Below are positions 44,559-53,970 of a DNA stretch of 64,000 nt, in pieces. The stretch's first letter is position 1; every line of letters begins with the position of its first letter. The position numbers were made by a program, and so were the translations under genes. The stretch is from positions 124,001 to 188,000 of the forward strand of contig NZ_PENS01000004.1 of the NCBI RefSeq assembly GCF_003144325.1, read 5' to 3'. Origin of the DNA: Proteus terrae. GTDB lineage: Bacteria > Pseudomonadota > Gammaproteobacteria > Enterobacterales > Enterobacteriaceae. Below the pieces are notes generated by a model. It was given only the letters and a program-made list of their open reading frames with translations, did no database searches and was not told where the DNA came from.

Positions 44559-47543
44559 ATGTTAGCACCACTGACCGATTATAAAGATAAAATTACCCTT
44601 ATCCGTGACAGCAATATTCAGTTTCTGGATTTCGGTTTTACGCTACCACAGCGCAAAGAGTACGGTGAGTTTGTTAAAAAAGGTGAAAACGGCCCGTTAA
44701 TGCGACTCATCTATAATGAACGAGATGATAACTATCTTTACCCAGCACCTAAAAACCAGCCTCAAACACCGAGAGAGGCTGAATTTAGCTTCTCCCTTGA
44801 AGAGTCATTAACCCTATTAAATGACACATGGCTACCGGTGCCATTCTTCCGTTTTAATCCACCACGCGCATTCTCTCAAGGCCCTGATAACTGGGTAAGA
44901 ATGATGTTCCATCAACTATCTGAGCCAGATGAAGATGGACATACACACCGCGTTGTTGTGGCATTTGATACTCGAATTGAACCGAATCGCGCCAATACAG
45001 CTTATCTGGCGCCAAACGAAGAAGATGTTCGCTCTGGTGTCGCTTTTGCGTTGGCTTATTTGGGCTATGAAGTTGAGAACTTCCTTGAAACACCGTGGAT
45101 TGATGGTTGGTTAAAGGAAGTCTTTAGCGAAAGAGCGCTGGCAGTGACCAAGATGTACCATGATGAACTTGAAGATGCACTTAAAGAGTTTCAACATCAG
45201 GCACATTACCTTAATTTACTCAATATCTTAGGTGAGAAGTTACGCTTACCTGAAATCAAAATTAACGAAACCAAACCGCAAGAGCCCGCGATTGAAGTTG
45301 ATCTTATTCTTGATGTGGGTAACTCACGCACCTGTGGGATCTTAATTGAAGATCACATCAATGATAATAAAGGGCTAACGCAACTCTATGAAATGACGCT
45401 GCGTGATTTAAGCCACCCTTATCAAATCTATAATGAGCCATTTGAAAGCCGTGTTGAATTTGCGCAAGCTGAATTTGGTAAACAAGATTTCTCAGTAAAT
45501 AGCGGTCGCAATAATGCCTTTATGTGGCCGACGATTGGCCGCGTTGGCCCTGAAGCCAACCGCATGGCTGCGCAACGCTTAGGTACTGAAGGCTCAACGG
45601 GTATTTCAAGCCCTAAACGCTACTTATGGGATGATTCCCCGTATTCTCCGGGCTGGCGCTTTAGTCGCTCTTTTGGTCAGACAGACAGAGAGCCACTGGC
45701 AACCGCGGTTCCGATGACATACCTTCTAAACGATCACGGTGAGCCGTTATTCCGTTTAGAGCCTGACTTTCGCATGCCAGTATTTACGCCAAACTATACC
45801 CGTAGTTCATTAATGACCATGATGTTAACCGAAGTGTTAGCGCAGGCATTAACGCAAATGAACAGCCCTGCTCAACGCCTTAAAATGAGCCACGCAAGTG
45901 CACCTCGTCAATTGCGCAATATCATTTTGACTATTCCGCCAGCGATGCCAAAACCAGAGCGTGCCATTTTTGAAACGTGCATGGAAAACGCATTAGGACT
46001 CATTTGGAAAGCAATGAGTTGGGATCCAACTGACGAAAAACTGCGTTTTGATGGCAAAGATGAGCAATGTCGTATCCCAATGCCAAACATCCATGTGAAG
46101 TGGGATGAAGCCACTTGTGGCCAGTTAGTTTACCTCTACAACGAAACACAAATTAAATTTGGTGAACGTACTGAAGCCTTCTTTGCTAGCCAAGTGCGTG
46201 AAGATAACCGCGCATTAACGGGTGATAGCACGTTAAAAATTGCCTCAATTGATATTGGTGGTGGAACAACCGATCTCGTTATCACTCGTTATAAACTGGA
46301 TACGGGCACAGGTAGCAACGTCAAAATTATTCCAACACAATTATTCCGTGAAGGATTCAAAATTGCGGGTGATGATATTTTATTAGATATCATCCAAATT
46401 TGTGTACTGCCAGCATTACGCACCGCATTAACGGATGCGGGTATTTCTGATGCCGATGCCCTGATGTCGTCTCTTTTTGGTAGTGAAGGTTTAGATGCGG
46501 GTCAGCAAGTATTGCGCCAACAACTTACCCTACAAATTTTTAATCCGATTGGGTTAAAGATTTTAAGCCAATACGAAAACTACGATCCATTAATTCCACA
46601 TGAAGGCATTAACAGCACTTTTGGTGAATTACTTAACGTTCTACCGACAGAGCATGTACGTCGTTATATTGATGACGCAACCAATAAAGAGCTTGGTGGT
46701 GGCGAGAGTTTCTCCATTTTAAATGTGCCTGTACAAATTAACTTTGCGCAATTGCACGCCGAATTTATTTCAGGTGAACGCATTAATATCACGCGTAGTT
46801 TAAAAGCCCTGTGTGAAGTCCTTTATTACTACTCCTGTGATGTTTTACTACTGACGGGTCGCCCTTCTCGCTTACCGGGTATTCAAGCACTGTTAAAAGT
46901 ATTACAGCCGGTACCGCCTTCTCGTATTCTGCCATTACATGGCTACAAAACGGGTGGTTGGTATCCATTCAACAAAAAAGGCCGTATTGACGATCCAAAA
47001 TCAACAGCAGCGGTCGGTGCAATGTTGTGTTTAATGGCTGAAAATGCACGTTTACTCAACTTCTACTTCTCGACAGGTAACTTTAAAACTTACTCAACAG
47101 TACGTTATTTAGGGATGTTGGATAATAACAACACCATTTCTGATAATGACGTTTACTACCGTGATATTCAGGATAAATTTGAGCCCGATCCTGATACCTA
47201 TTTTGAAGTCAGAGGCGGGATCCGTTTAGGCTTCCGTCAATTAGATAATGCCCGTTGGCCAGCATCTCCACTTTATACCTTACGCATTAAAAATCCAAAA
47301 TTGGCACAGCAACTTAGCCAAGAAGACAGCGTATTGCATATCAAGCTTGGAGAAGAAAGAGGCGCTTCTGGCCATAATGATGACAATAAATCTGAAAAAT
47401 TACGTATTGAAGAGATGGAGCTTATTAATGGCAAAGGTGGCGTTAATAAGAACGGTTTAAGCTTCAAACTCAATACGTTAGCAGATAGTGGAATTGGTGA
47501 AACATCCTATTGGCTGGATAGCGGGAGTGTATTAGGTAAATGA
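44559..47543 (+). CDS. srfB: SrfB-like actin/Hsp70-fold (ASKHA) ATPase
   Basis: 994 residues, cytosolic. Two phosphate-binding motifs of the actin/Hsp70/sugar-kinase fold are seen: LILDVGNSRTCGIL (about residue 250) and ASIDIGGGTTDLVIT (about 564). An adenosine-type motif LLLTGRPSRLPGI lies at about residue 765. The length and order fit Salmonella SrfB. It starts 3 bases after srfA and overlaps srfC by 4. Reported as a virulence-associated protein; no enzyme activity is established to my knowledge. Confidence 0.88.
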   Translation: MLAPLTDYKDKITLIRDSNIQFLDFGFTLPQRKEYGEFVKKGENGPLMRLIYNERDDNYLYPAPKNQPQTPREAEFSFSLEESLTLLNDTWLPVPFFRFNPPRAFSQGPDNWVRMMFHQLSEPDEDGHTHRVVVAFDTRIEPNRANTAYLAPNEEDVRSGVAFALAYLGYEVENFLETPWIDGWLKEVFSERALAVTKMYHDELEDALKEFQHQAHYLNLLNILGEKLRLPEIKINETKPQEPAIEVDLILDVGNSRTCGILIEDHINDNKGLTQLYEMTLRDLSHPYQIYNEPFESRVEFAQAEFGKQDFSVNSGRNNAFMWPTIGRVGPEANRMAAQRLGTEGSTGISSPKRYLWDDSPYSPGWRFSRSFGQTDREPLATAVPMTYLLNDHGEPLFRLEPDFRMPVFTPNYTRSSLMTMMLTEVLAQALTQMNSPAQRLKMSHASAPRQLRNIILTIPPAMPKPERAIFETCMENALGLIWKAMSWDPTDEKLRFDGKDEQCRIPMPNIHVKWDEATCGQLVYLYNETQIKFGERTEAFFASQVREDNRALTGDSTLKIASIDIGGGTTDLVITRYKLDTGTGSNVKIIPTQLFREGFKIAGDDILLDIIQICVLPALRTALTDAGISDADALMSSLFGSEGLDAGQQVLRQQLTLQIFNPIGLKILSQYENYDPLIPHEGINSTFGELLNVLPTEHVRRYIDDATNKELGGGESFSILNVPVQINFAQLHAEFISGERINITRSLKALCEVLYYYSCDVLLLTGRPSRLPGIQALLKVLQPVPPSRILPLHGYKTGGWYPFNKKGRIDDPKSTAAVGAMLCLMAENARLLNFYFSTGNFKTYSTVRYLGMLDNNNTISDNDVYYRDIQDKFEPDPDTYFEVRGGIRLGFRQLDNARWPASPLYTLRIKNPKLAQQLSQEDSVLHIKLGEERGASGHNDDNKSEKLRIEEMELINGKGGVNKNGLSFKLNTLADSGIGETSYWLDSGSVLGK

Positions 47544-50251
47544 ATATGATGGATGAAAAACAGTTAACAGCCAAATGGGATGCCATTTATCAAGGCGCGG
47601 GTAAAGCCATTGATTGGGTAACGGCAGTAAGAGGTAATGCACCTCGTTTAAATACCGAAGCCGATAGCCTTATCTATCGTCTACGACGTAGCCGTAACAT
47701 GGCAAAAAATCTCAGTTTAGCGACACAACGACCAATGTCTGTGGGCTTTTTTGGTCTTTCTCAAGCAGGAAAATCGTACCTGATTTCAGCCCTTGCTGCA
47801 GGACAAGAAGGTCGTTTAAGAACCAGTATGTCAGGTAAAACCCTTGATTTTATCGACCATATCAACCCACCGGGTGGCGGTAAAGAGGCAACAGGCTTAG
47901 TGACTCGCTTTAGTCGCAACGCCACAAAAGGTACGCAAGAATTTCCTGTTGAGCTACACCTTTTTAGCGAAATTGAAATTGTTAAAATTCTTGCTAATGC
48001 TTATCTGTATGACTTTAATCAGGAAAAAATTGATTTTGAATTAGATGAAGAAAAAATTTCTCGTTTAATCAATTCTTTAAGTTCACAGCGTAGTGCCACT
48101 GCTGTTGCGGGTATCACCCACGATGATGTCGTTTCATTATGGGATTATCTGCAACGTCACGCCGAAAAAAGCCAGAAAAAATTAGCAGCAACCTATTGGC
48201 CTAAAGCGATTGAATTAGCGCCTTATCTCAGCATTGCGCAACGAGCTAAACTTTTTTCTGTTTTATGGGGCGATATTGCAGAGCTGACATCCGCTTATCA
48301 ACGTTTTAGCACCACACTTGCCTCTTTAGGTAATGCATCTCTTGTTTTGGCTCCGCTCTCTTCTTTAGTCAAAGAGCAAGACGGCGTGTTAGTACAAAAA
48401 GACAGTATTATGAACGTAGATATGTTAGAACGTCTCAATACTGCCAATGATAGCCAGATAAGCATTTGTCCTGTTCATGGGGATCGTATTGATGCCCCTG
48501 TGACTCTTTCATTAGCAGAGTTAACTGCGCTGACGGTTGAATTAGTCGTTCCGTTATTAGATGCACCAAGTAAAGCCCTGTTTGAACACGTTGAACTGCT
48601 CGATTTTCCGGGCTATCGCGGTCGTTTAGGGGTTGAAACTATGGCTGATGTGCGTCGTCAGGTTAACGATGACAGTGCAAACCCGCTGGCACAGCTTATT
48701 CTACGGGGTAAAGTCGCCTATCTATTTGAGCGTTATACCGATAACCAAGAGATGAATGTGTTAGTGGTATGTACCGCATCAAACAAACAATCCGATGTAA
48801 AAGAAGTCGGTGCAGTCCTCACAGAATGGATCAATAACACGCAAGGTAAAGATGCACAAACTCGTGCTAAACGCCCTTCTGGCTTGATTTGGGCTATGAC
48901 CATGTTTGATATGCGTATTACCAACTCCTTAACCATGAATGAAGCGTTATTACGCCAATCATGGGGTAAAGGTGGCATGATCAAAATGGCGATGTTAGAG
49001 CGCTTTGGCCAATATGAATGGATGTCATCAGATTGGATCAACGGTGAAGCGTTTAATAACACCTTTTTAGTACGTAAACCGGGCGTACCAACACCGTTTA
49101 TTCAAATCAGTAATGGCAAAGAGACGTTTCTAAATGAAGACAGTATTTCTCAGCTACATCTGATGAAAAAAACCTTTGCTGAAGATGAAACTGTCCAACG
49201 TTATATTCGTGAACCAGACCAAGCATGGGATGCCATGTTGTCGCTTAACGATGGTGGTATGCAACGCCTTGCTGATTATCTTGAAACCGTTGCCTTAAAA
49301 CCACTAAAACTTGAACGTATCAGTGAGCAACTGCAAGAAATTCAGCGTGATTTAATCGGTCATCATCTTGAAAAATGGTATCAATCAGGTGGTGAAGAGG
49401 AATTACAGGTAAAACGCCGCAATGCCGCCACTATTTTACGCTTTATGCAAAGTCGCCCTTATTTACAAGGTGCGTTACTGGATTACCTGTTACCGTCTCG
49501 CAAATCACTCTACGACCTGTATATGCAGGATAAAGAGGTTATCGATACACTTTCAGACAAGAAGGCAACACAAGCCCCTGTTTCCGCCTTTGCAGCTATG
49601 GAACAACCCGCTTTTGATCTCTTTAGTGATGCGCCAATCTCTCTAGTACCAGAAGAAGATGAAGCCCCTAAAGGTCACGGCAACGAGGTTACTTACCCTA
49701 AAAAAGTGATGGCATTATGGATAAACCATCTGCGTAGCCTGCCTGATAACAGTACTTTGTTAACCTATTTAGGCATCGATCAAGAAATTATGGTGCTGTT
49801 AGTTGATGAACTTATCACTGCTATCAACCGCCTTGGTGTTGAACAACGCATGCTAAAAACCCTTGCAGGGACAGAAGCCATTGCTCGTCGTGATGACTTA
49901 GCTGAACAACAATCATCTCGAGTTTATAATGTGCTGGGTGATTTTATTACTTGGTTTAATTTCAAAGATAACGGTGTTGAGAAGCCTGATAGCAAAATCA
50001 ATGCTGGTCATAAGATCTTTGAAAGACCCGATAGTACTAGCGTGCAATGGGGTGATGATGAGCGTTTAGTCCGCTTACCGACCAACCCTGTTAACTATAC
50101 CCTTTTATTTGTGATTGATTGGCTTATCGCTTTATCAGCGGTTATTACTGAGAATGCAGGGCATTCTGCGGGAAGAGAGATCAGTGCTGAGCAAAACGCA
50201 CTATTAGGCCAAATAATTCAAACCATGAAATCATCCGTCGTGGAGTCATAA
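47540..50251 (+). CDS. srfC: SrfC-like large GTPase
   Basis: 903 residues. The G1/P-loop is GLSQAGKS (residues 72-79) in VGFFGLSQAGKSYL, and a G3-like DFPG is at 355-358 within LLDFPGYRGR. The rest is largely helical, as in dynamin-like GTPases; G4 is not obvious (TMFDMR at about 455 is a candidate region). ATGA overlap with srfB. Annotated in other genomes as a putative virulence factor. Here the motif evidence supports a nucleotide-dependent machine component, probably acting with SrfB. Confidence 0.86.
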   Translation: MNMMDEKQLTAKWDAIYQGAGKAIDWVTAVRGNAPRLNTEADSLIYRLRRSRNMAKNLSLATQRPMSVGFFGLSQAGKSYLISALAAGQEGRLRTSMSGKTLDFIDHINPPGGGKEATGLVTRFSRNATKGTQEFPVELHLFSEIEIVKILANAYLYDFNQEKIDFELDEEKISRLINSLSSQRSATAVAGITHDDVVSLWDYLQRHAEKSQKKLAATYWPKAIELAPYLSIAQRAKLFSVLWGDIAELTSAYQRFSTTLASLGNASLVLAPLSSLVKEQDGVLVQKDSIMNVDMLERLNTANDSQISICPVHGDRIDAPVTLSLAELTALTVELVVPLLDAPSKALFEHVELLDFPGYRGRLGVETMADVRRQVNDDSANPLAQLILRGKVAYLFERYTDNQEMNVLVVCTASNKQSDVKEVGAVLTEWINNTQGKDAQTRAKRPSGLIWAMTMFDMRITNSLTMNEALLRQSWGKGGMIKMAMLERFGQYEWMSSDWINGEAFNNTFLVRKPGVPTPFIQISNGKETFLNEDSISQLHLMKKTFAEDETVQRYIREPDQAWDAMLSLNDGGMQRLADYLETVALKPLKLERISEQLQEIQRDLIGHHLEKWYQSGGEEELQVKRRNAATILRFMQSRPYLQGALLDYLLPSRKSLYDLYMQDKEVIDTLSDKKATQAPVSAFAAMEQPAFDLFSDAPISLVPEEDEAPKGHGNEVTYPKKVMALWINHLRSLPDNSTLLTYLGIDQEIMVLLVDELITAINRLGVEQRMLKTLAGTEAIARRDDLAEQQSSRVYNVLGDFITWFNFKDNGVEKPDSKINAGHKIFERPDSTSVQWGDDERLVRLPTNPVNYTLLFVIDWLIALSAVITENAGHSAGREISAEQNALLGQIIQTMKSSVVES

Positions 50252-50254
50252 TTC

Positions 50255-51265
50255 GTGTTTAATCCAGAATTAAAACCCGTACAACCTGCTCGTCCCGGCT
50301 TTGCGGTATTAAGTATTCGTAATTGGGAAGGTGACGCTTCCCCCGTTTATTTAAGTATTCAGCGTAACCAAGATCGCTATTTCTTAAATGATAAAGGGGA
50401 ATGGGTAGGTAATGCCTTTTTCCACCAACTTTCACTTGAAGATGCTGATGATGGTTATCAAATCGTTCTTGATAAAACGCTCGTTGATCCCCTCGTTAGC
50501 AACTTACAGATGGCGTATCAATTTACGTTAAAAGACGATAACGAAACACAAGATATCGGACGATTACGTATTCGTGATGGCGTATTAGCCTCACAAGCAC
50601 AAGGTCAGAGTGAAGCATTAAAATCAACGGCGACATTAGATAATCAGCCAGTTCCGCCTGCTCCTATTATTGAAGAAACTCCGCCGGAGCCAGAGCCACT
50701 CAAAATTGAACCTGAAGAAATAGAGCCGATTATCCCTGAAATCAAGGCAGATGAACCACCACAACGACCAATACCACCTGCACCGAAGAAATCGAAAATT
50801 GGCTTAATTTTGGCCATTATCTTGATCTTAATTTTAGCAGGTGTCTTAACATGGTTCTTCTTGCTAAGAGGAAATCCTGCTGGCGAACCTGCACCACAAC
50901 CAACACCAGAACCCGCAACACCTAGTGTATGTAGTGTTGAAAATATGAAATCGGGTACAGCATTAGCCTTTGTACAAAGTTGCATACAGAGCCAACCGGA
51001 TAGCAAAACTATTCTTGCCACTATTGAACAAGCGAAACAGAACAATCAATGTGATGTTGCTCAGCGTTTATATGCTTATAAAGCACAATCAGGTGATGTT
51101 GATATCGCACTGAATTACGCTCGTGAATATGATCCTGAAACCGCATCGGCACAAGGTTGCTTTAGTGCAGACAAAGAAACGGCTATTTATTGGTACGAAG
51201 CGGTTCTTAATCATGACTCACAAAACAGTGACGCAAAAGCGCGTCTTGAAGCTTTGAAAAAATAG
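50255..51265 (+). CDS. Single-pass membrane protein with Pro/Glu-rich linker and Sel1/TPR-like tail
   Basis: 336 residues, GTG start 3 bases after srfC. A cytosolic beta-rich N-terminal domain (VLSIRNWEGDASPVYLSIQ) leads to a Pro/Glu-rich linker (about 132-180), one helix (IGLILAIILILILAGVLTWF, about 184-205), and a periplasmic C-terminal region with cysteine-containing repeats (DVDIALNYAREYDPETA, ETAIYWYEAVLNHDSQN) resembling Sel1/TPR units. No named family recognised. Part of the tightly packed srf run. Confidence 0.8.
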   Translation: MFNPELKPVQPARPGFAVLSIRNWEGDASPVYLSIQRNQDRYFLNDKGEWVGNAFFHQLSLEDADDGYQIVLDKTLVDPLVSNLQMAYQFTLKDDNETQDIGRLRIRDGVLASQAQGQSEALKSTATLDNQPVPPAPIIEETPPEPEPLKIEPEEIEPIIPEIKADEPPQRPIPPAPKKSKIGLILAIILILILAGVLTWFFLLRGNPAGEPAPQPTPEPATPSVCSVENMKSGTALAFVQSCIQSQPDSKTILATIEQAKQNNQCDVAQRLYAYKAQSGDVDIALNYAREYDPETASAQGCFSADKETAIYWYEAVLNHDSQNSDAKARLEALKK

Positions 51266-51274
51266 GAAAGTCTC

Positions 51275-53278
51275 ATGAAAAAGGCGCATTGGCTTACTCT
51301 TATTCTTAGCGGTTTAATTCTGACAGCGCCAGCAAGTGCTGAAGAGAAAAAACCGTTACTACAAGAGGGTAAAAAGACTCTCTATCAACGTGTATTAACT
51401 TATCCAGGTTGCCAAGTAGCTGACACTATTGGCGCAAAAGGTAAAGAGCAACCTGCATTTAGCCGTTTTTATGTTTATCAACGCCAAAAACAAGGTGCCA
51501 ACGAGTGGCTACAAGTTGGCCCTGATAGCTTAGGGCATATCAGTGGTTGGATGAATGCAAGTTGCACATCAGAGTGGAAAATGCAGCTAACACTCGCATT
51601 TACTAACCCTGCGGGTCGTAACCCAATGCTGTTTTTCAAAGATAAGCAAACAGTTGAAAGCTTACTTGAAAGTCCAACCCCTGAAAAACAGTACAAACCC
51701 TTTTTAGCAGATATCAAAAACCAGAAAGTGAATCCGGCTGTTTTAGCAAAAGAGCCAGATTATATGATTGATCAGAAAAGTAATTTCTATCTGTTACCTG
51801 TATTAGGCTCAGATGAAATCTTTACTGATGCAGGCTATAAAGTGCGAGTACTCAATGTGGCCTCTGTCTCTTCTCAAACTAAAGACAGCAAAGACGCACA
51901 GAATGCGAATGCAACGCCAAACAGTGCAAAACCTACAACACCTAACAGCAAAGATGCTGACAATATGATGCAAGGCTTTTCTGCCGCAGTCGTGTTTGTT
52001 ATCGACTCAACCATATCAATGGATCCTTACATTGATAGAACCAAAGAAGCGATTCAAAAGGTTTATGCGCAAGTCGAAAAAGACAACATGTTGGATAAGG
52101 TTAAATTTGGTTTAGTGGCATTTCGCTCTAATATCAAAGCCGTTCCTGCATTGGAATACGACAGCAAAATGTTTGTAAATCCCAATGATGTAAAAGACGG
52201 CCCTGATTTCCTAAATAAAGTTAAAGAATTACGCCAAGCTAAAGTCTCAAGTAGTCGTTTTGATGAAGATGCTTATGCTGGTGTAATGCAAGCTCTTGAT
52301 GATGTTGATTGGACACGCTTTGGTGCGCGTTACGTTATTTTAATCACCGATGCAGGCGCATTAACGGGAGATGATCCTCTTTCATCCACTAAACTCGATG
52401 CGGAACAAATTCGCCAAGAAGCGGCTTATCGCGGTGTTGCACTTTATACTCTGCATTTAAAAACTCCATCAGGTGCAAAAAATCATGCGTCTGCTCAAAC
52501 GCAATATGAAGCATTAACGCTTAATCCATTCTTACACAAATCCCTTTACTACCCTATCAACTCAGGGGATGTAAATAGTTTTGGTCGTATGGTAGATAGT
52601 TTAGCAACCGCTGTAACCACTCAAATTCAAACGGCTTATCGTGGTGAAGCCACCGTAGGTAGTGCATTAAATGCCGATCCTGCCTATAGCAAAAATAAAG
52701 AAACAGATGCCTTACTAAGTGATGCACACGATTTAGGTTATGCAATGCGTTTAGCTTATTTAGGTGAGAAGCAAGGCACAAAAGCACCTCCTGTTTTTAA
52801 AGCATGGATAAGTGATCGAGATTTATTACAGCAAAATATCCCAACGACAGAAGTGCAGGTTTTACTGACTAAAAGTGAGCTTAGCGATTTAAGTGATGTG
52901 ATGAAAAAAATCGTTAATGCCGCTAATGAAGGTTTGATCTCTCCTGACAATATGTTTGCTGATTTACGCTCGATTGCAGCCACTATGGGTAACGATCCAA
53001 ATCAAATCAAACAAGGTTCAGCGACCAAATTGGGTGAAATGGGCTTACTCGGTGAATATGTCGAGAATCTCCCTTATTTAAGTGAAGTGCTTGGCTTAGA
53101 TGAAGAGACATGGAAAAGCTGGGATGGTCTTGCGCAAGAGAAATTTATTCGTCGTCTAAATACGAAATTACAGTATTATCAACGTTATAATGAAGATGTT
53201 GATCGTTGGATATCCCTTGCACCACAAAGCGATCCTCGCGATCATGTTTACCCTGTTCCACTAGAAAACTTGCCTTAA
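51275..53278 (+). CDS. Exported vWA protein resembling the periplasmic half of T6SS kinase PpkA
   Basis: 667 residues with signal peptide (cut after TAPASA). An N-terminal domain with LYQRVLTYPGCQV, FYVYQR, WLQVGPDSLGHISGWMNAS and FTNPAGRNPMLFF matches my memory of the PpkA periplasmic region. A vWA domain follows (VFVIDSTISMDPYI, about 245-440) with a MIDAS in which the usual DxSxS reads DSTIS. The C-terminal part is helical. No kinase domain is present. Its stop overlaps the next start (TAATG). Suggested role: envelope sensor acting with the ABC pair downstream. Confidence 0.8.
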   Translation: MKKAHWLTLILSGLILTAPASAEEKKPLLQEGKKTLYQRVLTYPGCQVADTIGAKGKEQPAFSRFYVYQRQKQGANEWLQVGPDSLGHISGWMNASCTSEWKMQLTLAFTNPAGRNPMLFFKDKQTVESLLESPTPEKQYKPFLADIKNQKVNPAVLAKEPDYMIDQKSNFYLLPVLGSDEIFTDAGYKVRVLNVASVSSQTKDSKDAQNANATPNSAKPTTPNSKDADNMMQGFSAAVVFVIDSTISMDPYIDRTKEAIQKVYAQVEKDNMLDKVKFGLVAFRSNIKAVPALEYDSKMFVNPNDVKDGPDFLNKVKELRQAKVSSSRFDEDAYAGVMQALDDVDWTRFGARYVILITDAGALTGDDPLSSTKLDAEQIRQEAAYRGVALYTLHLKTPSGAKNHASAQTQYEALTLNPFLHKSLYYPINSGDVNSFGRMVDSLATAVTTQIQTAYRGEATVGSALNADPAYSKNKETDALLSDAHDLGYAMRLAYLGEKQGTKAPPVFKAWISDRDLLQQNIPTTEVQVLLTKSELSDLSDVMKKIVNAANEGLISPDNMFADLRSIAATMGNDPNQIKQGSATKLGEMGLLGEYVENLPYLSEVLGLDEETWKSWDGLAQEKFIRRLNTKLQYYQRYNEDVDRWISLAPQSDPRDHVYPVPLENLP

Positions 53279-53970
53279 TGATCCAGATTGAAGGCATGGC
53301 AATTACGCGTGGTGATGCGCAACATGGTTTTCGTGTTGCGCTTCCTTCATTGACTCTTGAAAAAGGGGAAATCGGCGCACTAACCGGATTAAGTGGTTGT
53401 GGTAAAAGTACCTTATTAGAAATGATAGGGTTAATCTTGCACCCAAATGAATTAACCCATTTTCAACTCAGTGATGATTTAATTATCACACAAGCAGTAC
53501 TCAGTAATGAACAAGCTCAACTCGCATCATTACGTGCTGAGAAATTGGGTTTTATGCTCCAAAGTGGCGGATTACTTCCCTTTTTAACCGTCATGCAAAA
53601 TATTCAATTACCTCGTAAGATGCTGGGATTAACACCACACTCCGCTTGGCTTGATCACGCCATTGACTATTTACAATTACGCCCTTTACTTAGTCGTCTT
53701 CCTCGCCAACTCTCCATTGGTGAACGTCAACGCGCAGCGTTTATTCGTGCAATCGCTCATGAGCCCGCTTTATTACTGGCTGATGAGCCTACAGCCGCTC
53801 TCGATCCTCATAATGCGCAAGCGTTGTATGCATTGATTGTTGAAATGGTAAAACAGCTCGGTATCTCTGCGCTGGTTGTCAGTCACGATTGGTCTTTAGT
53901 CGAGCGTTTTGGATTTAGCCACTATCATGCACAACTACAAGGGGGCGGTAGTGTCTTTATCAAACAATAA
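53278..53970 (+). CDS. ABC transporter ATP-binding protein (LolD/TagT-like)
   Basis: 230 residues. Walker A GLSGCGKST, signature LSIGERQRAAF, Walker B LLLADEPTAALD, and H-loop VVSHDW place it in the LolD/MacB group of ABC ATPases. The start at 53278 overlaps the previous stop; the frame open to 53206 is a coding shadow. Paired with the FtsX-like permease next to it. In T6SS loci a TagT/TagS pair of the same type forms an envelope signalling unit. Confidence 0.88.
   Translation: MIQIEGMAITRGDAQHGFRVALPSLTLEKGEIGALTGLSGCGKSTLLEMIGLILHPNELTHFQLSDDLIITQAVLSNEQAQLASLRAEKLGFMLQSGGLLPFLTVMQNIQLPRKMLGLTPHSAWLDHAIDYLQLRPLLSRLPRQLSIGERQRAAFIRAIAHEPALLLADEPTAALDPHNAQALYALIVEMVKQLGISALVVSHDWSLVERFGFSHYHAQLQGGGSVFIKQ

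Noticed and set aside
48733-49062. 109-residue minus-strand open frame in srfC
   Set aside because: Shadow of a conserved coding region; no start site or known motif.
50644-51045. 133-residue minus-strand open frame with Cys/Gly-rich sequence
   Set aside because: Antisense to the Pro/Glu linker of the TM protein gene; a compositional artefact.
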